Shown here: positions 1-8,036 of the stretch, piece after piece | Position numbering within the stretch: the first letter of the stretch is position 1 | How the letters are laid out: every line of letters begins with the position of its first letter | Made by a program: the position numbers and the translations under genes | The notes under the pieces: model-generated | Database searches by the model: none | Told to the model about the DNA's origin: nothing | The model's input: the letters and a program-made list of their open reading frames with translations, nothing else | From: Nitrospira sp. | GTDB taxonomy: Bacteria; Nitrospirota; Nitrospiria; Nitrospirales; Nitrospiraceae | Assembly: GCA_030692565.1 (NCBI GenBank) | Contig: JAUYAO010000056.1 | Coordinates: forward strand, 1-64,000 | Length of the DNA stretch: 64,000 nt | Direction: 5' to 3'

Positions 1-41
1 CCAGACAGACCTGACGGACCGAACAGACGAGACAGACAGAT
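1..41. repeat. Low-complexity GACAGA-like tract
   Basis: A short run built on CAGACAGA/GACAGA units lies just downstream of the 3' end of the MacA-like gene at the window edge. No hairpin is visible in it. It may be intergenic filler before the next gene of the operon, which lies outside the window. Confidence 0.4.
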
Positions 42-58
42 ACACGGCCTTTGGCTAT

Positions 59-1384
59 CTATCTCATTCTCGGAGTCGAGTCGAACCCCGGTGGCAGTTT
101 CTTTTGTGCCTGTTCCTCGGGAGTGTCTATGCCGAGGATCACCCGGTCGCCTTCTTTCACTGGTCCTTCGGTAATTTCCGTAAACAGGGAGTCTGCAATA
201 CCGGTGCTGACGTCGGCCTGATGGGTTGTGCTCTCCAGATCCAACACCCAGACCCGCGACGCTTTCTTGTCCACTGGAATGTTAGGCATCCGGAACCGTA
301 GCGCGCCGTTCGGCACGCGCAGCGGAGATTCTTTCTTGGCGGTGACGATGGTTACGTTGGCCGTCATGCCCGGCTTGAGCTTCAGGTCTTTGTTGTCGAC
401 CGTGATGACGACATCGTATGTTACGACGTTCTGCACGCTGATCGGCGCATTCCGCACCTGTGTGACGGTTCCATCGAAGAAGTGTTTCGGATAGGCATCC
501 ACGCGAAAGCTGGCCGTCTTTCCTTCAGCCACGCCGCCGATATCGGACTCGCTGACATTGGCGTTCACCTGCATCCTCATCAGGTCCTGCGCGATGACAA
601 AGAGGGTGGGTGTTTGAAAGCTGGCCACGACGGTCTGACCGATGTCCACGGTGCGGGAGATCACGATGCCGTTGACCGGCGAGTAGATGGTGGTATAGCC
701 GAGATCCAACTCGGCGGAGGCGAGCGTCGCCTGCGCCTGGTCCACCTGCGCCTGCATCACCTGCACATTGGCTTCGGCGTCGCGATAGTTTGTTTCGGCC
801 AGATCGAGGTCCGCCTGCGAGACGAAGGCCTGCTTTCGAAGAGTGGCCATCCGGTCGCGCTCTCGCTTTCGCTGGGCTCCCATGTTCGTGGCCTTGGCCA
901 GGTTGCCGGCGGCGCTTTTCACGCCGGCACGCGCCTGGTTGACGCGTGATTGGAATGGGAGTGGATCGATCTGGGCAAGAGGTTGGCCTTGTTTGACCAC
1001 GGCGTTGAAATCTACGAAGAGCTTCGCAATCTTGCCGGACACCTGACTGCCGACCAGGACGGACATGACTGGATTGACGGTTCCGGTGGCGGTGACGAGG
1101 GATGTGATAGGGCCCCGGTCGGCGAGGGCTGTCTTATACTGGATCGGGGGGGGACCGCCGTTGAACCAATACCAGATGCCGGCGCCGATCAGGAGCAGTG
1201 AGGCCATACCACCGAGCAACCAGGGGCGCCCCGATCTGGCTCGTCTCTGCGGGAGGGGAATCACGGTGATGGGGAGCGGACGTTCATGTTCTCGTGCTGG
1301 ATCGGATGGAGGCGAGACCGCCGGGCGTGGGATCACCTCGCTGACGGGGACATGCCGGGTTGGCTCATTCGGGTCGTCGGTCAT
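59..1384 (-). CDS. MacA-like periplasmic adaptor (HlyD/RND membrane fusion protein)
   Basis: 441 aa. The N-terminal 50 residues are cytoplasmic, followed by one membrane anchor (about 54-74), a lipoyl/biotinyl half-motif (VGSQVSGKIAKL), an alpha-helical hairpin rich in Ala/Gln (about 150-225), the second lipoyl half (IYSPVNGIVISRTVDIGQ) and beta-barrel domains. Adaptors of this family link an inner-membrane transporter to a TolC channel. The linker residues and the VDIGQTV motif favour the MacA branch, whose partner is the ABC transporter MacB. No MacB is visible; it would lie to the left, beyond the window. The ATG overlaps the stop of the upstream P-type ATPase (ATGA), so translation is probably coupled. 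Confidence 0.88.
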   Translation of the reverse strand: MTDDPNEPTRHVPVSEVIPRPAVSPPSDPAREHERPLPITVIPLPQRRARSGRPWLLGGMASLLLIGAGIWYWFNGGPPPIQYKTALADRGPITSLVTATGTVNPVMSVLVGSQVSGKIAKLFVDFNAVVKQGQPLAQIDPLPFQSRVNQARAGVKSAAGNLAKATNMGAQRKRERDRMATLRKQAFVSQADLDLAETNYRDAEANVQVMQAQVDQAQATLASAELDLGYTTIYSPVNGIVISRTVDIGQTVVASFQTPTLFVIAQDLMRMQVNANVSESDIGGVAEGKTASFRVDAYPKHFFDGTVTQVRNAPISVQNVVTYDVVITVDNKDLKLKPGMTANVTIVTAKKESPLRVPNGALRFRMPNIPVDKKASRVWVLDLESTTHQADVSTGIADSLFTEITEGPVKEGDRVILGIDTPEEQAQKKLPPGFDSTPRMR

Positions 1385-4188
1385 AATGCACTCGCTTTCT
1401 GTACCAGGTCAGTCGGCGCACGATGACGCAGCCTGTTCGCAATGATCTTACGAGCTTCCTCTGCCAATAACAGCATGAGGGCGCCCAGCGCGAGCGGACC
1501 GAAGATCCAGGCAGGCACAGGGCTCGTTCCAAAAATCTCGTGGCCTATCGGCGTATAGGCAATGGCGGCCAGCAGCGTCAGCTCGACAGCAATGCCCCAG
1601 AGGATGAGGGGGTTGCTGAACCAGCCACTCCTGGTGGCGCTGAGTCGATCGGACCGGCAGGCAAACACATTCGCCACCTGGGCTAAGACGATTCCGGCGA
1701 AGGTCACGGTCGTGGCCTCCTTATAGAGGGGTGAAGACCAATCCAGATGAGTGCCCCAGGTCCATCCCTGGCTCGTGAGGTAGAGAAAGAATCCACTCAT
1801 CGCCACGATGGCTTCGATCAGACCGAGAAACAGGTACGCGCGCAGCAGGAGCGGGAGATTCAGGAGCCGTTCGGATCTCGGGCGCGGCGGAATATCCATG
1901 ACGTCGGCCACCGGGCGTTCTGTGCCGAGGCCCAGCGCCGGAATCATGTCGGTGCCGAGATCGACTGCCAATACTTGCGGAATCGTGAGCGCCAGCGGGA
2001 TGCCGAAGAAGCCATAGCCCAGGAACGGCACAATTTCAGGGACGTTGCTGGCCAGGATATAGCTGGTGAATTTGCGAATGTTTTCATAGACCGCCCGGCC
2101 TTCTTCGATCGCACCGACGATCGTGGCGAAGTTGTCGTCGAGTAAAATGATATCCGCGGTTTCCTTGGCGACATCGGTTCCGGCGATGCCCATGGCCACT
2201 CCGATGTCGGCTTTCTTAAGGGCCGGCGCATCGTTGACGCCATCGCCGGTGACGGCCACCACGTGACCCATATCTTTGAGCGTTGAGACGATGCGCATCT
2301 TATGGCGCGGCGCCATACGGGCAAACACCGGATCCGGCTCTCCCGATCGCGACGGGGTCAGTAGTTGGCGAAGCACGTCATCGCTCATGCCGTCGAGCTG
2401 TGTCCCCTCGATCACCGGGATAAAGCCGGTCAGTTGTTGCGGTGCCTGTTCCGGCGCCAGGCCGATCTTGCGGGCAATCGCCAGGGCGGTGAGGGGATGA
2501 TCGCCCGTGATCATGACCACACGCACGCCGGCTTTGCGGCATTTGAGGATCGCCTCGGGGACTTCCCGGTGCGGCGGGTCCATCATGGCGATGAGTCCGA
2601 GAAACGTCAGATTCTCCTCGATGGTCTCCACTTCGATTTGTTCGGGCTGATGGGCGACTTCGCGCATCGCCACGGCGAGCACGCGGTATGCCTGTTCGGC
2701 GAACGTCCGGTTTTGATTCAGGATCCGCGCCCGCTCGTCCGGTGTCATGGAGATGGCTTCGCCATGAACCAATGCTGTTGTACAGAGTGTGAGCACGGCT
2801 TCCGGGGCGCCCTTGGTAAAAGCTACGAGACGGCCTTCTGACCAGTGCAGGGTGCTCATCCGTTTGCGATCGGCATCGAAGGCCAGTTCTCCCATGCGGC
2901 GCAACGGGGGACGGTGGGCCAGCCCATGCTCGATGGCAAATTCCAGGAGCGCGACTTCCGTCGGATCGCCCGTGACGACGAACCGTCCGTCCGAGTGCCG
3001 GACGCGCTTGGCGTTGTGGCAATTGACGAGGGCGTCGAATAAGGGTTGCCACTGTTCGGCGTCCGCCGTCGTGATCAAGCGGCCTCTGGTGAAGAGGCAT
3101 CCCTCGCGCGATTCGATCACGAGCCCGTCGGTGCAGAACCGATCCACTTTCATCCGATTTTCCGTGAGCGTGCCGGTCTTGTCGGTGCAGATGACCGTTG
3201 TGCAGCCGAGCGTTTCGACGGAGGACAGGTGCTTGATCAGGGCGTTGCGCTTCGCCATCCGTTGGCTGCTCATGGCCAGGGCGAGGGTGACTGTCGGCAG
3301 GAGACCTTCGGGCACGTTCGCCACGATGATGCCGATGCCGAAAATCGCGCTGATCCAGAAGCCGAGTCCGGTGCCCATTCCGATCACAAAGAAGGCCGCT
3401 CCCATGGCCAGAGAAATGGCGGCGACGATGCGGGTGACAGTAATAATTTCTTTTTGCAGCGGGCTGAGGCCGATGGCGACCGAGGTCGTGAGATTGGCGA
3501 TTTTGCCGAACTCTGTGTGCATTCCGACCGCAAATACGACCGCGCGCCCATGGCCGGAGAGGATGGTGGTGCCGGCGAAGACGATGTTCGGGAGGTCGAG
3601 CCAATGGCCATCCTTAGTAGATTCGGCAATCCGTCGCTTCGGGTTCGATTCACCAGTCAGAGCGGCGTTGTCCACTCGCACGCCGGTGGCTTCGATCAAG
3701 CGCGCATCTGCCGGGATTCGTTCCCCTTCCTCCAGGATGAGGATGTCGCCCGGTACGATGTCACTGCGAGGACGTTCAAGCGGTTGTCCTCCTCGCATGA
3801 CCCAGGCCTTCTCTGGCAGCAGGCGATGGAGTGCCTGCACGGCGCGCTCGGCTTTGTACTCTTGAAAGAAGGCGAACACAGCATTGATGACGATGACACC
3901 GAGGATGGCCCAGCCCAGGGTGGCCATGCCCTCGCCGGGTTTCAAGAAGTCGGCGGCGAATGCGAGGCCGGCCGCGATCCAGAGCAATAGAGCGAGGAAG
4001 TGGGTGAAGTGGCGGGTGAGTCCTCGCAGGAGGGTGTAGCGATCAGGTCCCGTGAGCCGGTTGGCGCCGAATTGGACAAGCCGTTGCTGGGCCTCTTCCG
4101 GCGTGAGGCCGCCGGTGGCGGTCTCAAGCCGCTTCAGCACCTCGTCGAACGCGAGGGTTCCAATATCGTGGTACCGGAACTCAGGCAC
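1381..4188 (-). CDS. P2-type cation-transporting ATPase (Na,K-ATPase-like)
   Basis: 935 aa, full length for P2 ATPases. Visible in order: N-terminal cation-ATPase domain (about 5-75), actuator TGES (ALTGESNPK), TM4 motif VPEGLLP, phosphorylation site DKTGTLT, hinge GDGVNDAPALKKADIG, and six C-terminal membrane segments. TM5 (ASNVPEIVPF) and TM6 (DLGTDMIPA) resemble the Na,K/H,K-ATPase (P2C) group more than SERCA. The transported ion cannot be fixed from sequence. The start is GTG and overlaps the 3' end of the upstream USP gene by 8 bp; the 3' end overlaps macA by 4 bp. Together the three form an operon, so this pump is probably a stress-linked ion-homeostasis gene. Confidence 0.9.
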   Translation of the reverse strand: MPEFRYHDIGTLAFDEVLKRLETATGGLTPEEAQQRLVQFGANRLTGPDRYTLLRGLTRHFTHFLALLLWIAAGLAFAADFLKPGEGMATLGWAILGVIVINAVFAFFQEYKAERAVQALHRLLPEKAWVMRGGQPLERPRSDIVPGDILILEEGERIPADARLIEATGVRVDNAALTGESNPKRRIAESTKDGHWLDLPNIVFAGTTILSGHGRAVVFAVGMHTEFGKIANLTTSVAIGLSPLQKEIITVTRIVAAISLAMGAAFFVIGMGTGLGFWISAIFGIGIIVANVPEGLLPTVTLALAMSSQRMAKRNALIKHLSSVETLGCTTVICTDKTGTLTENRMKVDRFCTDGLVIESREGCLFTRGRLITTADAEQWQPLFDALVNCHNAKRVRHSDGRFVVTGDPTEVALLEFAIEHGLAHRPPLRRMGELAFDADRKRMSTLHWSEGRLVAFTKGAPEAVLTLCTTALVHGEAISMTPDERARILNQNRTFAEQAYRVLAVAMREVAHQPEQIEVETIEENLTFLGLIAMMDPPHREVPEAILKCRKAGVRVVMITGDHPLTALAIARKIGLAPEQAPQQLTGFIPVIEGTQLDGMSDDVLRQLLTPSRSGEPDPVFARMAPRHKMRIVSTLKDMGHVVAVTGDGVNDAPALKKADIGVAMGIAGTDVAKETADIILLDDNFATIVGAIEEGRAVYENIRKFTSYILASNVPEIVPFLGYGFFGIPLALTIPQVLAVDLGTDMIPALGLGTERPVADVMDIPPRPRSERLLNLPLLLRAYLFLGLIEAIVAMSGFFLYLTSQGWTWGTHLDWSSPLYKEATTVTFAGIVLAQVANVFACRSDRLSATRSGWFSNPLILWGIAVELTLLAAIAYTPIGHEIFGTSPVPAWIFGPLALGALMLLLAEEARKIIANRLRHRAPTDLVQKASAL

Positions 4189-5086
4189 GTGTGCCTCGCA
4201 CGAGGAGGACCGAACAAGGCGCGTGGCGCAGAAGCGTTTCGGATACGCTGCCGAGATGCAGTCGCTCGGTCTTGGTCAGTTCACGAGAGCCGAATACCAG
4301 GAGATCATCGTGTTCGGCCTCCACGTGTTTGACGATGGTGTCGATCACATGATTCATCCGCACGTGGGGCACCGCCGGGTATCCGTCCTTGATAAAGTCC
4401 TCCCGCAAGGCATCGACGAGGCTGGAGGCGCGATCCATGACCGGTTGGGTCAGGGCTGTCAATTGCGATTCCGACAGATAGCGGGAGGCAAGGTCTGTCA
4501 CCGGGCTTTCGGCGGAAGTCAGAATCGACACCGTCGCGGAGTCCGGAAGAATGCGGGTTCGGAGAAAACGGGCTGCGGCCCGTGAGGGTTTCGAGTCATC
4601 CACTGCGAGCGTCACATGGCTGAACCTAGTGAGGGGCTGTTTAACCACCAAGAGCGAACAGGGGGCGACGGCCGCCACTTGCCGGGAGGTGCTGCCCAGC
4701 AGAAAGGCTTTGATGTCGCTTAATCCTCGAGACCCCATCAGGATGAGATCCGCCTTCAACCGTTTAGCCTGCCGGGCGATCGTCTTGGCAAAGGGACCGT
4801 GCGCGAGGATGGTCTGGAATTTTGTGCGAGGGCCGGTGCCCGCTTGGCTGAGGGCGACCCGTGCTGACCGTTCCGCTTCACGTAAGAGTAATGTGCCGGC
4901 CTTCTCTAAGGCAGCGAGGGCGCGTCTGACGGCCACCGGATTTCTCCCTTTGGCCGCCTGGAGCAGCGAAGGATCGACGACGTGCAAAAGCACCACATGC
5001 TCAGGTTCCCGGCTGGCGAGCGCTTGGAGTGCCTGGACTCCCCACTGAGCATACTCTGACCCATCGACCGCACAGACAATGCGCAT
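4181..5086 (-). CDS. Tandem universal stress protein (UspA family, two domains)
   Basis: 301 aa with two Usp domains (about 1-145 and 155-300). Each shows the ATP-binding signature late in the domain: LILMGSRGLSDIKAFLLGS in the first and LLVFGSRELTKTERLHLGS in the second. The family binds ATP or acts as a cytoplasmic stress protein; the substrate is unknown. ATG is preceded by AAGGAG (RBS on the minus strand). It is the first gene of the USP-ATPase-MacA operon. A candidate sigma-54 promoter lies about 62-76 bp upstream. Confidence 0.92.
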   Translation of the reverse strand: MRIVCAVDGSEYAQWGVQALQALASREPEHVVLLHVVDPSLLQAAKGRNPVAVRRALAALEKAGTLLLREAERSARVALSQAGTGPRTKFQTILAHGPFAKTIARQAKRLKADLILMGSRGLSDIKAFLLGSTSRQVAAVAPCSLLVVKQPLTRFSHVTLAVDDSKPSRAAARFLRTRILPDSATVSILTSAESPVTDLASRYLSESQLTALTQPVMDRASSLVDALREDFIKDGYPAVPHVRMNHVIDTIVKHVEAEHDDLLVFGSRELTKTERLHLGSVSETLLRHAPCSVLLVRGTRA

Positions 5087-5147
5087 GAGAGACTCCTTCT
5101 TCTTCTAAAAAGCTTCAGCGACCGCGAACATGTCAGGTATCTAATCT

Positions 5148-5162
5148 GCATTGGATATGCCT
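5148..5162 (-). promoter_or_regulatory. Candidate sigma-54 (-24/-12) promoter for USP-ATPase-MacA operon
   Basis: On the minus strand the sequence reads AGGCATATCCAATGCA. GG and GC are spaced exactly as in the TGGCAC-N5-TTGCA consensus, with GGCA and TGCA conserved. The predicted transcript start is near 5136, giving a leader of about 50 nt before the ATG at 5086. The call rests on motif match and context only. Confidence 0.45.
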
Positions 5163-5373
5163 GTGGAGTCTGGCAATGGCTGTGGTGAATCTGCATGGTT
5201 TCCAGGGTTTGAAGGCAATCGATGCCTCCATCGAACGGAGTACTGCGGCTTTTTGCAGCAGAGTCGAAATGGTGACTGTGGTGATTGGCCTCAGTCTTCC
5301 CAGGGGGAGGACGAGTTGAATTGGGAATGCGCGTGCCTGTGTGGAAATCCTGATTCCGAGCGATGGCACGTTA

Positions 5374-5388
5374 TGGCATTGTCATTGC
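5374..5388 (+). promoter_or_regulatory. Candidate sigma-54 (-24/-12) promoter for exported-protein gene
   Basis: TGGCATTGTCATTGCG matches the -24/-12 consensus with TGGCA and TTGC both perfect and exact spacing. The predicted transcript start is near 5400, about 20 nt before the ATG at 5421, leaving room for the AGGAGG ribosome-binding site at 5411. This is one of the two strongest matches in the window. Confidence 0.62.
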
Positions 5389-5420
5389 GTGAGTGAAGGA
5401 GTGAGCCAAAAGGAGGACGT

Positions 5421-5942
5421 ATGAAACGAAGTCTTGTATGGATGGTCGGGTTTTCAGCAGTCTTCAGCGGGGAAGTGGGGCTGGCCGATGGCGGCGCGGT
5501 GGCACGGATCGGGGCTTCAAGTGAGTTTGTCGAGTTGAGTCATCAGATTGAAGGCCGTACGACGGTCGACTTGCTGCCTCTTCACCGGGCCGGCGACGTG
5601 CGGTATTTCAGTGCCGGTATCGGCCTTGAAGAGCGGGCGGCCCAGTACCCGCCGTTTTCGTTGAAGCTCGTCTTTACTGCAGGAGGGAAACCGTTCCTCT
5701 CTGGGGTCTCCGTGACGATCCAACCGGTCAAAGGCGGAGCCGCCGTGACGATCCCTCAAGAACAGGTGGAGGGGCCTTGGCTCTTCGTTGATTTGGCGCC
5801 GGGTAGCTATAACGTCACGGCGATCCATCGGGACCGGAAGCAGGAACTAAAGGGGATTACAGTTGTAGCGGGGAAACAGAAAACGATGCATCTCCGATGG
5901 TCAGAGGATCGCGGCCTTGCCGGAGCGTGGCCGGCCGAATAA
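5421..5942 (+). CDS. Exported protein of unknown function
   Basis: 173 aa. The N-terminus (about 1-22) is a Sec-type signal peptide ending near GLADGG, so the mature protein should be periplasmic. The middle and C-terminal part is beta-rich (LKLVFTAGGKPFLSGVSVTI, then DLAPGSYNVTAI) and resembles a carboxypeptidase-regulatory/prealbumin-like fold, but I cannot assign a family. A strong RBS (AGGAGG) sits 5 nt before the ATG. It is probably transcribed from its own sigma-54 promoter and precedes the CBS genes, which have a separate candidate promoter. Confidence 0.8.
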   Translation: MKRSLVWMVGFSAVFSGEVGLADGGAVARIGASSEFVELSHQIEGRTTVDLLPLHRAGDVRYFSAGIGLEERAAQYPPFSLKLVFTAGGKPFLSGVSVTIQPVKGGAAVTIPQEQVEGPWLFVDLAPGSYNVTAIHRDRKQELKGITVVAGKQKTMHLRWSEDRGLAGAWPAE

Positions 5943-5956
5943 ATGACCCCGTAGGT

Positions 5957-5971
5957 TGGTACTGTCTCTGC
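5957..5971 (+). promoter_or_regulatory. Possible sigma-54 promoter for CBS genes
   Basis: TGGTACTGTCTCTGCA keeps the GG and GC elements at correct spacing but differs at two consensus positions (TGGTA, CTGC). The predicted start, near 5983, lies just at the RBS (AAGAAGGAG) of the CBS gene at 6000. Weaker than the 5374 site. Confidence 0.33.
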
Positions 5972-5999
5972 AATATGACCAAAGAAGGAGCGTGATGTC

Positions 6000-6464
6000 A
6001 TGCCGAAGACGATGAACAAGAAGCCGGCAAAGAAGCCGGCAAAAATTTCGAAAGTGCCGGACTTTGCTTCGATACTGGTGAAGCCGGTGATGGAAAAACG
6101 GGTGCAGTCCGCCCGCGTGAAGACGAAGGGTGATGTGATTGCGTCTCTCATGATCGAGGGATTTGGCGCGGTCCCGGTGGTGGATGGCGCGAGAAAGCTG
6201 ATCGGGATTGTGAGTGAGCATGACCTGCTTGCCGCGATGGACGATGGGCACGCACTGGGGGAGCTGACGGCGGCTGATGTCATGACGGGGAATCCCTATT
6301 CGGTCCGGCCCGAAACGACGCTGGGAACGCTGGTGCATGTCTTACGGGCCAGCGATCTTGTCCGTGTGCCGGTCGTGGATGCCAAGGATCGACTGATCGG
6401 TATCATTGCCCGGCGCGATATCTTGCGAACCTATTTGGGCGGCGGTTCAGCCAGAAGAAAGTGA
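6000..6464 (+). CDS. CBS-domain protein (two CBS repeats)
   Basis: 154 aa. A Lys/Pro/Ala-rich N-terminus (about 1-20) precedes a CBS pair (about 25-145) with typical turns (GAVPVVDGARKLIGIVSEHD and RVPVVDAKDRLIGIIARRD). CBS pairs bind adenosyl ligands such as AMP, ATP or NAD(H) and sense energy or redox state. There is no attached enzyme or membrane domain, so this is a stand-alone sensor like mycobacterial Hrp1. RBS is AAGAAGGAG. A second CBS gene follows 10 bp downstream. Confidence 0.9.
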   Translation: MPKTMNKKPAKKPAKISKVPDFASILVKPVMEKRVQSARVKTKGDVIASLMIEGFGAVPVVDGARKLIGIVSEHDLLAAMDDGHALGELTAADVMTGNPYSVRPETTLGTLVHVLRASDLVRVPVVDAKDRLIGIIARRDILRTYLGGGSARRK

Positions 6465-6474
6465 GGGAAAGGCG

Positions 6475-6909
6475 ATGCGACAAACAGAATTTTTCCTGAA
6501 AGCCTGCGATCCAAAAACCTTGACCGTCGGTCAGTTGATGCAGGACTCGGTCACACGCTGTACGTCGCGGACGGACGCGCTGACCTTGACCCACATGATG
6601 ACCCATCGGAATTTCGGGAGTCTGCCCGTGGTGGAGGAGGATGGGACGCTGGTGGGCGTGGTGAGTGAATACGATCTCTTGCAGGTGATGATCGAAGGGC
6701 GGGATCTGCGCAAGGTTCTGGCGACCGAGATCATGTCGGCCTATCCAGTGACGGTGACGGAAGACCAGACTCTCGTGCAAGTGGCCGATCTGTTCCAAGA
6801 CCGGTATCTCACGCGAGTGCCCGTCGTGCGGAACGGCAAACTGGTCGGTATTCTGGCGCGACGGGATCTGCTGTTCGGGTATACGCAGGCCTCCCAGTAT
6901 TGGTCTTAG
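6475..6909 (+). CDS. CBS-domain protein (second of tandem pair)
   Basis: 144 aa. The start at 6475 (MRQTEFF) is preferred over an in-frame ATG at 6406, which lies inside the previous gene; GAGGGAAAGG upstream provides an RBS. The two CBS repeats (about 17-135) contain FGSLPVVEEDGTLVGVVSEY and RVPVVRNGKLVGILARRD. It is a paralogue of the preceding gene, and the pair may form a heterodimer. Cytoplasmic. Confidence 0.9.
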   Translation: MRQTEFFLKACDPKTLTVGQLMQDSVTRCTSRTDALTLTHMMTHRNFGSLPVVEEDGTLVGVVSEYDLLQVMIEGRDLRKVLATEIMSAYPVTVTEDQTLVQVADLFQDRYLTRVPVVRNGKLVGILARRDLLFGYTQASQYWS

Positions 6910-6992
6910 TCGGCTGTTGAAAAGGCCCGCCAGCGGCGTTGCCGGGCAGTCAGTTTGAGCGCAGCTCGACCGTGCAGGTTAAGGAGTACTCT

Positions 6993-7331
6993 ATGATGAT
7001 CGATCACAATCACCGTCTCCGGGCCGAGTTGGATCAGCATGAGCTGGCGGCGCTTCAGCGTTTCATGGTGGCGATTCAGGAGGAGCCGTATGAATCCAAA
7101 CCCCGTGTCGATGTTACGGAGGTGTTTCGCGGATCGGAAGGGCAGATCTTCGTGCCGGTGACTGTTGCCGGAGAGAGCCCTGACCCGCATCTCGCGATGC
7201 TGATGGGGCACAAGGCGGAACAGTTCTATAAACAGAGCGGGTGCCGGTTTGTTCTCCTGCAGCGAATCGACAGCGATCCTTCGCGGCAAACCTATGTGTG
7301 GGATGGGGCGGCTTGGAAGACGGTGCCGTAG
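6993..7331 (+). CDS. Small protein of unknown function
   Basis: 112 aa, no signal peptide, no recognised domain. It contains a probable helix (AELDQHELAALQRFMVAI) followed by a beta-rich segment ending VWDGAAWKTVP. The start at 6993 follows AAGGAG by 6 nt. It lies 83 bp behind the CBS pair on the same strand and is probably co-transcribed, so it belongs to the same stress set by position only. Confidence 0.72.
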   Translation: MMIDHNHRLRAELDQHELAALQRFMVAIQEEPYESKPRVDVTEVFRGSEGQIFVPVTVAGESPDPHLAMLMGHKAEQFYKQSGCRFVLLQRIDSDPSRQTYVWDGAAWKTVP

Positions 7332-7373
7332 TCCGCATGCGTCGTGAGTGTGTCTGCTATTTGCCGCCGGTCG

Positions 7374-7400
7374 GGCTAGGGGCGAGTGGCTAGGGGCGAG
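7374..7400. repeat. 13-bp perfect direct repeat
   Basis: GGCTAGGGGCGAG occurs twice, separated by a single T. It sits beside a dispersed CATTCGTCAA repeat and about 220 bp from the broken-gene junction, so it may mark a recombination-prone spot. Confidence 0.7.
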
Positions 7401-7410
7401 ACAAGATCCT

Positions 7411-7437
7411 CATTCGTCAATGGTCATTCGTCAATCG
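7411..7437 (+). repeat. Dispersed intergenic repeat, copy A
   Basis: CATTCGTCAA is repeated directly at 7411-7420 and 7425-7434. The stretch 7415-7437 matches the reverse complement of 28109-28131 with one mismatch, including 17 identical bases (TGGTCATTCGTCAATCG). This points to a small genome-wide repeat family found in intergenic gaps. Confidence 0.65.
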
Positions 7438-7625
7438 GCGGAAAACGCATGTCGAGTTCGTCTCGCCGTTCCCGCTTGTCGGGCGATTCTCGCTTTGCTC
7501 GTGATGCTGCTCATCGCAGTGCTTTCTCCCGCCGCCTATTCGGAGCCTTCCAAGAAACATCCCAGCCCCTGTCAGATCGCCTATCCCAGCGATGCGACTA
7601 TCGAGTGGGACTGTCGGACGGCGCG
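7420..7625 (+). pseudogene. 5' fragment of a probable L,D-transpeptidase-type exported protein
   Basis: The reading frame from the ATG at 7420 encodes a signal peptide (ILALLVMLLIAVLSPAAYS) and a segment HPSPCQIAYPSDATIEWDC. This resembles the N-terminus of LysM/L,D-transpeptidase-like exported proteins that I recall from Nitrospira; the identification is from memory. After about 7620 the frame runs into sequence antisense to the truncated lipoprotein at 7598-7951 and becomes Arg-rich with no domain. The catalytic part is missing, so this is a 3'-truncated gene at a rearrangement junction. Confidence 0.5.
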
Positions 7626-7951
7626 ATGTCCGCCAGGATGCGGCGTGTTTCGTCGAAGGGCACGACGAGCACTCCCCCCTGTCGCGCCAGGTGCTCCGTG
7701 AGCAGTCGCTGGGCTTTCGTCTGGATCTCGTCAACGAGCTGAGCCAGGATCACCGACTCGATTTCTGGTGACGGCGCTTCGTCAAACGAATGGATCTGGG
7801 TGCTCTTGGTGATCGGAGCTTCGAGAATGATGGGTTCCACGACGACTTTCAGCGGGAGTTTCTGGGCCGCACCTGGTGATCCGCCCAAACCGGCGCAGCC
7901 GGATAACGCAACAGAGATCAGACAGATTCCGCCAAACAGAGATCGGGTCAA
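7598..7951 (-). pseudogene. 3'-truncated lipoprotein gene (paralogue of the lipoprotein at 11407-12339)
   Basis: 117 aa. The TTG start follows GGAGG; the signal peptide ends in a lipobox (ALSGC). The body is closely similar to residues about 60-170 of the intact 310-aa paralogue (shared APITKSTQ, PSPE, AQRLLTE, PF-ETRR). Similarity stops after about DETRR, and the last 10 residues are antisense to the truncated transpeptidase fragment. The intact paralogue continues for another 200 residues, so this copy has lost its 3' two-thirds. A short product may still be made. Confidence 0.72.
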
Positions 7952-8036
7952 GAAATCCTCCTACAATCCGAGTCGGAGCTGGCGGTTTGTCAACAGTACG
8001 CTACTCAAGATGACCCGGGCGAATTGGTGCTCCGGC

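Larger units (their letters stand above)
5087..5420. promoter_or_regulatory. Intergenic divergent promoter region
   Basis: 334 bp without a credible gene separate the USP operon (minus) from the exported-protein gene (plus). Candidate sigma-54 promoters point outward at 5148-5162 and 5374-5388. About 210 bp lie between them, enough for activator binding sites. Small inverted repeats such as GGCA-N5-TGCC (around 5214-5226) are present but short. No sigma-70 promoter stood out. Confidence 0.5.

Noticed and set aside
5363-5377. Alternative -24/-12 reading TGGCACGTTATGGC before gene 5421
   Set aside because: GG-to-GC spacing is one base short of the consensus; the site at 5374-5388 fits exactly.
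7348-7701. Intact 117-codon gene at the left edge of the metal block
   Set aside because: Only the first about 65 codons from 7420 look like a gene; the rest is antisense to the truncated lipoprotein.
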